Positions 1-4,720 of a stretch of DNA of 7,413 bases are shown one piece after another; positions within the stretch are counted from its first letter, which is position 1, and every line of letters begins with the position of its first letter. Under the pieces are notes generated by a model that had not been told where the DNA came from, did not search any database, and saw only the letters and a program-made list of their open reading frames with translations. The stretch is from JBDSGC01 sp046594105 (GTDB lineage: Bacteria > Acidobacteriota > Thermoanaerobaculia > Gp7-AA8). Location of the stretch: assembly GCA_046594105.1 (NCBI GenBank), contig JBKJQB010000335.1, positions 1 through 7,413 of the forward strand. The letters run 5' to 3'. The position numbers and the translations under genes were made by a program.

Positions 1-352
1 ACCGGTGGCCGCGCGCGACAACTCCGGGTTCATCGTCAACCGGCTGCTGGTTCCCTACATCCTCGACGCCATCCGGGCCTTCGAGGAAGGGGTCGGCTCG
101 GTGGAGGACATCGACAAAGCCATGCAGCTCGGTTGCGGGTATCCCATGGGACCCTTCACCCTGCTGGACTTCGTCGGACTGGACACCACGTACTACATCA
201 CCGACGTGATGTTCGCGGAGTATCAGGAGAAGCGCTTCGCCGCGCCGCCCCTGCTGCGAAAGATGGTTCTGGCGGGACGGTTCGGACGGAAAACCGGAGC
301 AGGGTTCTACGACTATTCGGGCGAGAAACCGGTGCCCTTCGATCGGAAGTGA
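1..352 (+). CDS. hbd: 3-hydroxybutyryl-CoA dehydrogenase, C-terminal part (5' end outside window)
   Basis: This enzyme oxidises (S)-3-hydroxyacyl-CoA to 3-oxoacyl-CoA with NAD(P), or runs in reverse, in short-chain fatty-acid metabolism; it is cytosolic. The window opens inside the gene, in frame from base 2, and shows about 116 codons to the TGA at 350-352. Family members are usually near 285 residues, so the N-terminal Rossmann domain is missing only because of the window edge. What remains is the all-helical C-terminal 3HCDH domain. Visible motifs are DNSGFIVNR, whose Asn belongs to the active-site region in the family, then GYPMGPFTLLDFVGLDTTYY, and the closing GRFGRKTGAGFYDY. The pattern strongly resembles animal mitochondrial SCHAD as well as bacterial Hbd/PaaH. 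It lies 55 bp upstream of an enoyl-CoA hydratase, the preceding enzyme in the oxidative direction, so the two probably form an operon. The GTG at position 5 is an internal Val, not a start. Chain-length preference cannot be read from this part. Confidence 0.93.
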   Translation, partial: PVAARDNSGFIVNRLLVPYILDAIRAFEEGVGSVEDIDKAMQLGCGYPMGPFTLLDFVGLDTTYYITDVMFAEYQEKRFAAPPLLRKMVLAGRFGRKTGAGFYDYSGEKPVPFDRK

Positions 353-359
353 TGTCTGT

Positions 360-378
360 GGCAGGAGACCCTCCTGCC
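360..378 (+). terminator. Perfect hairpin between dehydrogenase and hydratase genes
   Basis: GGCAGGAG (360-367) and CTCCTGCC (371-378) form a perfect 8-bp stem with a 3-nt loop, starting 7 nt after the dehydrogenase stop codon. The downstream sequence (TGTTAAAAG) has no proper U-tract, so it is not a canonical intrinsic terminator. It could attenuate read-through, protect the 3' end of the upstream message or mark an RNA processing point. The structure is seen directly; its role is inferred. Confidence 0.4.
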
Positions 379-407
379 TGTTAAAAGAATCGAACGGGAG
401 CGAGACG

Positions 408-1199
408 ATGGCTGACGAAATTCTTGAAAATGTGAAAACCGAAATGCGCGACGGGATCCTGATCCTGCGTGTCGACCGGCCGAAAGTGCGCAATGCCCTC
501 AACGCCCAGACGGTGGAAGAGATTTACCGCGTCTTCGTCGGCGCCCGTGACGACGACGCGGTCAAAGCGGTGATCGTGACCGGCGAAGGGGAGAAGGCCT
601 TCGTGGCTGGCGCGGACATCAATGAGCTGGCGCTGAAGACTCCCATCACCGGCAAGGACACCTCCCAGCGCGGGCAATTCATCTTCTCCTTCATCGAGCG
701 GTTCCCCAAGGTGGTGATCGCCGCAATCAATGGCTTTGCCCTCGGCGGCGGCTGTGAGCTGGCCCTGGCCTGCCACATCCGCATCGCCTCCGACAAAGCG
801 GAGATCGGCCTGCCCGAAGTCAGCCTGGGCATCATTCCCGGCTACGGCGGCACGCAGCGCATGGCCCGGCTTCTGGGCAAAGCCAAAGCCCTCGAACTGA
901 TCTGCACCGGCGATCGCATCGGAGCGGAGGAGGCGCTGCGCATCGGCCTGGTGAACAAAGTCGTCCCCGGCGATCAGCTCCTGGCAGCAGCCGAAGAGAT
1001 GGCCCGCAAGATCATGACCCGCGGACCGCTGGCGGTGCGCGCTGCCATCGAGGCGGTCATGAGTGGCAGCGAGATGCCGTTCGAGGAGGGGCAGTTCCTC
1101 GAAGCAGCGCTCTTCGGCCTCCTCTGCGCCAGCCAGGACACTAAAGAGGGGATGCAGGCCTTCATCGAGAAACGCCCCGCAAATTTCCAGGGGAAGTAG
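408..1199 (+). CDS. Enoyl-CoA hydratase (crotonase family)
   Basis: It adds water to trans-2-enoyl-CoA to give (S)-3-hydroxyacyl-CoA, supplying the dehydrogenase encoded just upstream; it is cytosolic and such enzymes are usually hexamers. The 263 residues match the normal family length. The crotonase core is complete: an N-terminal RPKVRNALN segment (24-32), the CoA/oxyanion loop AFVAGADINEL (64-74), the signature NGFALGGGCELALACHIRIA (108-127) and IGLPEVSLGIIPGYGGTQR (133-151). The two acid residues corresponding to Glu144 and Glu164 of rat mitochondrial hydratase are both present as Glu117 and Glu137 with the same 20-residue spacing, which supports true hydratase activity over another crotonase reaction. 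A GGGAG ribosome-binding site (396-400) lies 7 nt before the ATG. The gene shares strand with the upstream dehydrogenase and is likely in the same operon. Substrate chain length (crotonyl-CoA or longer) cannot be decided from sequence alone. Confidence 0.95.
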   Translation: MADEILENVKTEMRDGILILRVDRPKVRNALNAQTVEEIYRVFVGARDDDAVKAVIVTGEGEKAFVAGADINELALKTPITGKDTSQRGQFIFSFIERFPKVVIAAINGFALGGGCELALACHIRIASDKAEIGLPEVSLGIIPGYGGTQRMARLLGKAKALELICTGDRIGAEEALRIGLVNKVVPGDQLLAAAEEMARKIMTRGPLAVRAAIEAVMSGSEMPFEEGQFLEAALFGLLCASQDTKEGMQAFIEKRPANFQGK

Positions 1200-1210
1200 A
1201 AAGCATCTTC

Positions 1211-1258
1211 CGTCATGCTGAGGAGCTTGTGAGGAAATCCCCAACCGTCATCCTGAGG
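1211..1258 (+). repeat. Short direct repeat, CGTCATSCTGAGG
   Basis: CGTCATGCTGAGG at 1211-1223 is repeated as CGTCATCCTGAGG at 1246-1258, 12 of 13 bases identical and 35 bp apart. The second copy is part of the left arm of the large palindrome. The first is followed by AGGAGCTTGTGAGG and preceded by AGCATCT, and looks like a decayed or partial copy of a related dispersed element. Copy number elsewhere in the genome is unknown. Confidence 0.65.
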
Positions 1259-1376
1259 CGCGCAGACGGCGAAGGATCTGCAATCACGAAACTGTCCCAG
1301 CCAAGGCTCTCGTGATTGCAGATCCTTCGCTTCCCGCCCGCCACCCACGCCGCTCAGGATGACGGTTTGGGGATTT
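1235..1376. repeat. 142-bp palindromic intergenic element with two nested stems
   Basis: The outer arms are 1235-1257 (begins AAATCCCC, ends CATCCTGAG) and 1353-1376 (begins CTCAGGATG, ends GGGGATTT). They are complementary except for a single extra T in the right arm. The inner arms, 1269-1289 and 1310-1330, are a perfect 21-bp inverted repeat around GAAGGATCTGCAATCACG with a 20-nt loop. The unpaired side stretches between the stems differ in length (11 versus 22 nt). Motifs of the GTCATCCTGAG...GAAGGATCTG kind recur between genes in many GC-rich bacteria, so this is probably a dispersed REP/MITE-like element. The right arm runs into TTTTTT (1374-1379), so the RNA could also terminate transcription from the hydratase operon. 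No transposase is encoded. Confidence 0.85.
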
Positions 1377-1449
1377 TTTCACGCCTCTGAGCCGGGGACA
1401 CTGCGCGGTGCGCAGCCAATGGTGGTGAGATACGGGAAGCTCTCGCCAT

Positions 1450-1489
1450 CGCGTTCCTTCTCCCCGCCGCAGCGGGGAGAAGGAACGCG
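1450..1489. repeat. Perfect 18-bp stem hairpin, second palindromic element
   Basis: The arm at 1450-1467 (CGCGTTCCTTCTCCCCGC) is exactly complementary to 1472-1489, with a 4-nt CGCA loop. It is followed by GAAGCGGGGATGAGGGG and, after 22 nt, by CCCCTCA (1528-1534), which can pair with TGAGGGG (1499-1505); a small GCCG/CGGC hairpin closes the region at 1535-1546. CTTCTCCCC-loop-GGGGAGAAGG hairpins followed by GGATGAGGGG are a common dispersed intergenic repeat in GC-rich bacteria. There is no U-tract, so it is a poor intrinsic terminator. Confidence 0.85.
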
Positions 1490-1634
1490 AAGCGGGGATG
1501 AGGGGTCCTGCTTCATCGCGAGCGAGCCCCCTCAGCCGCCTTCGGCAGGAACTCGATCCGTCGAATCGGGAGCGGGCCAGCGATCCGCACCCACCCCCTT
1601 CGAAATTCGATACTCTTTCCTTTGTTCACCCCAC

Positions 1635-1639
1635 CGGAG
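1635..1639 (+). promoter_or_regulatory. Ribosome-binding site fixing the start of the LeuA-like gene
   Basis: GGAGA lies 8 nt before the ATG at 1648. It decides between that start and an ATG 150 nt upstream (1498) in the same open frame. The upstream extension would be translated from the repeat hairpins and has no family resemblance, so 1648 is preferred. Confidence 0.75.
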
Positions 1640-1647
1640 ACGCTGCG

Positions 1648-2901
1648 ATGGAAAACCTCGAACATCTGATTTACGACTGGAACGCCGGCAGCGAGCAGGC
1701 GGCACGATCCTCAAAGAAGAAGATCGAGTTTGACGATGAGACTCTTCGCGACGGTCTGCAATCGCCGTCGGTCACCGATCCGACCCTCGACGAGAAAGTC
1801 CGCATCCTCCACTACATGAACGAGGTCGGCGTGGACTCGGCAGACATTGGTCTGCCCGGCGCCGGCCCGCACGTACAGCGTTCCGTGGAGCGGCTGGCGC
1901 GGGAGATCGTCGACCAGAAGCTGAACATCGCAGCGAACTGCGCGGCGCGCACGCACGAGAACGACATCCGTCCCATCATCGAGATCTCCCAGCGCGTCGG
2001 TCTCCCCATCGAGGCCTGCACCTTCATCGGCTCGTCGCCCATCCGCCAGTTCGCCGAGGAGTGGGACCTGGACTGGGTGATCGAGCAGTCGGCCAAGGCG
2101 GTGCGCTTCGCCACCAGCGAAGGCCTCCCGGTCATGTACGTGACCGAGGACACCACGCGAGCGAAACCGGGTGATGTGGAGAAGCTGTATACCGCGGCGA
2201 TCGAAGCGGGCGCGCAGCGTGTCTGTGTGTGCGATACGGTCGGCCACGCCACTCCATGGGGCGTGCGCAATCTGATCCGTTTCGTGAAGGAGCTGGTCCA
2301 GCGCGTCAATCCCGCGGTCAAGGTGGACTGGCATGGGCACAGCGATCGCGGCCTCGGCGTCATCAACTCCATCGCCGCCATTGAGGCGGGGGCCGATCGG
2401 GTGCACGGCTCGGCCGCCGGAATCGGCGAGCGCGTCGGCAACACGCCCATCGACCTGCTGATGGTCAACCTCAAGCTGATGGGATGGATCGACAATGACC
2501 TCTCCCACCTTGGCGACTACGTCAAGTTTGTTTCCGCGGCGGTGCGCATCCCGCTTCCCGATCAATACCCCGTCTTCGGACATGATGCCTTCCGCACCGG
2601 CACCGGAGTCCATGCCGCGGCGATCATCAAAGCAAAGAAGAAAGGCAGCGAGTGGCTGGCCGATCGCGTCTATTCGGGCGTGCCGGCCGGCATGTTCGGA
2701 CTGCAGCAGATCATCGAGGTCGGCCCGATGTGCGGACTCTCCAACGTCATCTACTGGCTCGACACGAACCGCTATCCGCAGGACGAGTTGCTGGCGAAGG
2801 AGATCTTCCAGCTGGCCAAGTCCACGAACCGAGTGTTGACCGACGAGGAGCTGCACTCGGTGGCCAAACGCTGGCAGGAGCAACGGGTCGCCGCAGGTTG
2901 A
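1648..2901 (+). CDS. LeuA-like synthase (2-isopropylmalate/homocitrate synthase family, DRE-TIM fold) without regulatory domain
   Basis: Family members condense acetyl-CoA (or another acyl-CoA) with a 2-oxo acid in a metal-dependent Claisen reaction. The 417 residues begin with a short lead, then a TIM-barrel HMGL-like domain from about residue 25 to 280: DDETLRDGLQSP (29-40), EDTTRA (167-172), CDTVGHATP (195-203), DWHGHSDRGLG (227-237) and GIGERVGNTPID (258-269). By alignment the metal ligands are Asp30, His229 and His231, with Arg34 catalytic and Asn265 in the conserved GERxGN. The second part (about 300-410), with FGHDAFRTGTGVH (310-322), matches the helical subdomain after the barrel in LeuA; His322 is a likely catalytic residue. 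The roughly 120-residue leucine-binding domain of classical LeuA is absent, so feedback control like LeuA's is unlikely. HGHSD replaces the usual HxHND. Candidate reactions include 2-isopropylmalate, citramalate, homocitrate or Re-citrate synthesis; I cannot choose. No leuB/C/D genes are adjacent. Family assignment is firm, substrate is not. Confidence 0.88.
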   Translation: MENLEHLIYDWNAGSEQAARSSKKKIEFDDETLRDGLQSPSVTDPTLDEKVRILHYMNEVGVDSADIGLPGAGPHVQRSVERLAREIVDQKLNIAANCAARTHENDIRPIIEISQRVGLPIEACTFIGSSPIRQFAEEWDLDWVIEQSAKAVRFATSEGLPVMYVTEDTTRAKPGDVEKLYTAAIEAGAQRVCVCDTVGHATPWGVRNLIRFVKELVQRVNPAVKVDWHGHSDRGLGVINSIAAIEAGADRVHGSAAGIGERVGNTPIDLLMVNLKLMGWIDNDLSHLGDYVKFVSAAVRIPLPDQYPVFGHDAFRTGTGVHAAAIIKAKKKGSEWLADRVYSGVPAGMFGLQQIIEVGPMCGLSNVIYWLDTNRYPQDELLAKEIFQLAKSTNRVLTDEELHSVAKRWQEQRVAAG

Positions 2902-2936
2902 CCCACTTCGAAAAGGGATTCGGTTCCTGGCAGGTG

Positions 2937-3007
2937 ATGTGGCGCAGGCACTCCTGTCGTGAGGCCTCCTCCCATCGTGAGCACAGACAAGAGTGTCTGT
3001 GCCCCAT
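2937..3007. repeat. Imperfect inverted repeat with internal hairpin, 3' of the LeuA-like gene
   Basis: The left arm 2937-2961 (starts ATGTGGCGCAGGCACTCC) pairs imperfectly with 2981-3007 (ends GTCTGTGCCCCAT): 18 of the first 22 positions are complementary, two of the four mismatches would be G:U in RNA, and a 1-nt bulge follows. The right arm is itself a hairpin, GCACAGAC (2981-2988) with GTCTGTGC (2995-3002), loop AAGAGT. The left arm looks like a decayed copy of the same small hairpin in inverted orientation. It lies between the synthase stop and the tRNA gene. It lacks a U-tract, so it is more likely a dispersed repeat than a terminator. Confidence 0.65.
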
Positions 3008-3094
3008 CACTCGACTGAGATTCAACACGCTCCACAAAGAAGTCGCGGAACAGTTGGCATTTCTTCATGGCACAATCACCGCCTCATGATCGAG

Positions 3095-3181
3095 GCCCGA
3101 GTGGCGAAATGGCAGACGCAGCAGACTCAAAATCTGCCGAGGTAAACCCTCGTGTCGGTTCGAGTCCGACCTCGGGCACCA
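3095..3181 (+). tRNA. tRNA-Leu, anticodon CAA
   Basis: This is a complete class II tRNA that reads UUG leucine codons. The acceptor stem GCCCGAG (3095-3101) pairs with CTCGGGC (3171-3177), followed by discriminator A3178 and an encoded CCA (3179-3181). The D arm GCG/CGC encloses a loop containing GG. The anticodon stem GCAGA (3121-3125) pairs with TCTGC (3133-3137) around loop CTCAAAA, giving anticodon CAA at 3128-3130. A long variable arm (CGAGG...CCTCG, 3138-3152), typical of tRNA-Leu, precedes the T arm GTCGG-TTCGAGT-CCGAC (3154-3170). The downstream kinase gene starts 36 bp later on the same strand. I see no direct repeat of the tRNA 3' end in the window, hence no sign of an integrated element here. 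Confidence 0.97.
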
Positions 3182-3203
3182 TAGGAACGATATCGATGTC
3201 GAG

Positions 3204-3209
3204 AGAAGG
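3204..3209 (+). promoter_or_regulatory. Ribosome-binding site of the histidine kinase gene
   Basis: AGAAGG sits 8 nt before the ATG at 3218, a good match to the anti-Shine-Dalgarno. It supports this start, which leaves only a short leader after the tRNA gene. Confidence 0.65.
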
Positions 3210-3217
3210 TTCTTTCC

Positions 3218-4579
3218 ATGGCGCATGATCCTGCGCAGGACACGAGCGCCGTGTCTTCGACCAACCTCGCCAGAGAGCAGTTGAGCTCCCTGGCCTCCGA
3301 GCTTCTCGAGCGGCGGGACGCGATTCTCGATGCGTGGCGCGCGGCTGGCGAGGCGGCACCCGATCGCGAGATGGCCTCCTCACTCTCCCGGGCCCAGTTC
3401 AACGATCACATCCCCGCAGTGCTCGACTGTTTCGCCAACACCCTTCGCTCCTGGCCGAGCCCGCCTGACTTACGGGCCGGGCAGATCGAAATCGAAAAGG
3501 TCAGTGAGCACGGCCTGCAGCGCTGGCAGCAGGGTTACCAGCTTCGTGAGTTGATCCGTGAGTGGGGATATCTGCAGATGTGTTTCAGCGACGAGCTGGA
3601 ACGCTTTGCCGTGGCCCATCCGGAGCTCGACCCCAGCGTCATGCCGATCGTTCGTCGCGCCTGGGCCAGGCTGTGCGCCGACGGGGTGACCTCCAGCGCC
3701 AATCAGTACTGGCGCCTGCACCAGGCGGAGTCGGCCGGGCATGTCAACGACCTGGAGCGCGCACTCTCCACCCTGCACAACATGGAGCGGTCGCGTGCGG
3801 AAGCCTGGCGTACGGCTGCTCACGATCTGCGCGGGAGCGTCACCGTCGTCAAAGGCGCGGCCACACTGCTCAACGGTGGTGGCCCTTCGCTTTCCGATCC
3901 GGTGCGGGGGGAAGTCGTGGATATGTTGAGCAAGAGCGTGGCATCGCTCAACGACATGCTCAATGATTTGTTGAGTCTGGCCCGGCTGGAAGCAGGCCAC
4001 GAGCAGCGGGAGATCACCGCGTTCGATGCCGCTGCTCTGGTGCGCGATTTCTGCTCCGCGTCGCAGGCCGCGGCGACGGATCGCGGCCTGTATCTGAAGA
4101 TGGACGGTCCCATCACCCTCCCGGTCGAAGGCGACCGGACCAAGGTCACGCGCATCCTGCAGAATCTGCTGCTCAATGCGTTGAAGTACACCCAGCGCGG
4201 TGGCGTCTCCGTCACCTGGGGACTGGACCGCACGCGCGACACCGATCGATGGACGTTCTCGGTCCAGGACACCGGTCCGGGAATCGACGAGGCCGACGCT
4301 GCTCCTCTGGCGCAGGAGATTCACAACGCGACCGATGTCGCCGAAGAGGCCAGAGAGATGAGCACCGATCGCCGTCGCGACATGCCCGGTCCCTCTTCCG
4401 TCCCTTCCCAGTCGGTAGCCTTGCCCCAGAGCCAGCAGCCGGGCGAGGGCGTTGGGCTATCCATCGTCAAGAGGCTCTGCGAGCTTCTCGACGCCGGGTT
4501 GGAACTGGCTACCCAACCGGGCCACGGCTCGACCTTTCGCGTGATGCTGCCGCGCAGCTACGAAGACCTGCCCCGCTGA
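3218..4579 (+). CDS. Soluble sensor histidine kinase with RsbRD-like N-terminal domain and altered ATP-lid region
   Basis: This is a two-component kinase that should autophosphorylate on His and pass the phosphate to a response regulator. No hydrophobic segments are present in the 453 residues, so it is cytosolic. Residues 20-165 are helical and resemble the RsbRD_N-type sensor domain (LLERRDAILDAWR, FNDHIPAVLDCF, HGLQRWQQGYQLRELIREW). A probable coiled coil (170-198) leads to the HisKA H-box AAHDLRGSVTVVKGA with phospho-acceptor His202. The catalytic domain has the N-box ILQNLLLNALKYT (Asn316, Asn320, Lys323), G1 DTGPGI (351-356) and G2 GEGVGL (409-414). Between G1 and G2 lie 52 residues with no recognisable FxxF (F-box), first acidic and then rich in Pro, Ser and Gln. 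All ATP-binding motifs are otherwise intact, so I expect an active enzyme. No response regulator gene is next to it (tRNA upstream, protease downstream): an orphan kinase within this view. The signal it senses is unknown. Confidence 0.9.
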   Translation: MAHDPAQDTSAVSSTNLAREQLSSLASELLERRDAILDAWRAAGEAAPDREMASSLSRAQFNDHIPAVLDCFANTLRSWPSPPDLRAGQIEIEKVSEHGLQRWQQGYQLRELIREWGYLQMCFSDELERFAVAHPELDPSVMPIVRRAWARLCADGVTSSANQYWRLHQAESAGHVNDLERALSTLHNMERSRAEAWRTAAHDLRGSVTVVKGAATLLNGGGPSLSDPVRGEVVDMLSKSVASLNDMLNDLLSLARLEAGHEQREITAFDAAALVRDFCSASQAAATDRGLYLKMDGPITLPVEGDRTKVTRILQNLLLNALKYTQRGGVSVTWGLDRTRDTDRWTFSVQDTGPGIDEADAAPLAQEIHNATDVAEEAREMSTDRRRDMPGPSSVPSQSVALPQSQQPGEGVGLSIVKRLCELLDAGLELATQPGHGSTFRVMLPRSYEDLPR

Positions 4580-4643
4580 TTTTCAACCAAAAAGCGCGAC
4601 GTCCACGCCGTCGTTGATCGTGAAATGGCGATCTGGTGAACAA

Positions 4644-4662
4644 GCAAGGGGGATGCCCTTGC
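4644..4662. other. Small hairpin in the 141-bp gap before the protease gene
   Basis: GCAAGGG (4644-4650) and CCCTTGC (4656-4662) form a 7-bp stem with loop GGATG; two further pairs are possible beyond one mismatch. It is 64 bp after the kinase stop and 58 bp before the protease start. No U-tract follows. It may be a weak terminator for the kinase or part of the protease leader. The rest of the gap holds nothing I can name. Confidence 0.3.
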
Positions 4663-4720
4663 ATGCAATCAAAATCGGGAACGCTGCGTTCGGACAGGGG
4701 TACTCTGCCCGAGACGAACG

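Larger units (their letters stand above)
1200..1647. other. Intergenic region of 448 bp made largely of palindromic repeats
   Basis: I see no credible gene here. Open frames that cross it read through inverted repeats and lack family resemblance. From left to right it contains a repeat fragment with AGCATCT and CGTCATGCTGAGG (1202-1223), a large palindrome (1235-1376), about 70 bp with no recognised feature, a second strong hairpin (1450-1489) with a GAGGGG/CCCCTC tail to about 1546, and then the leader of the LeuA-like gene. No convincing sigma-70 promoter was found before that gene. Confidence 0.8.

Noticed and set aside
381..1244. Long reverse-strand open frame (287 codons) opposite the enoyl-CoA hydratase
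   Set aside because: It mirrors a clear crotonase gene in GC-rich DNA, has no recognisable motif, and is explained by codon bias on the opposite strand.
1498..1647. 50-residue N-terminal extension of the LeuA-like protein from the ATG at 1498
   Set aside because: It would translate the tail of a palindromic repeat and lacks a good ribosome-binding site, whereas 1648 has GGAGA at 8 nt and matches where the family begins.
1359..1733. Forward open frame of 124 codons across the repeat region
   Set aside because: It runs through both palindromes and into the LeuA-like gene in another frame, and has no recognisable domain.
1711..2883. Reverse-strand open frame of 390 codons opposite the LeuA-like gene
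   Set aside because: Its His/Asp/Arg/Gly-rich composition is typical of antisense shadow frames; the forward gene has full family motifs.
3054..3076. Possible sigma-70 promoter for the tRNA gene (TTGGCA at 3054, CACAAT at 3071)
   Set aside because: The boxes are only 11 bp apart, and no good partner at 16-18 bp was found for either.
3095..3217. tRNA-Leu as an integration site for a mobile element
   Set aside because: The tRNA is complete, no integrase gene follows, and no duplicated tRNA 3' end is seen downstream in the window.
4678..4704. GGAAC motif upstream of the protease, resembling an ECF sigma -35 element
   Set aside because: No convincing -10 partner at the proper spacing; a five-base match is expected by chance.
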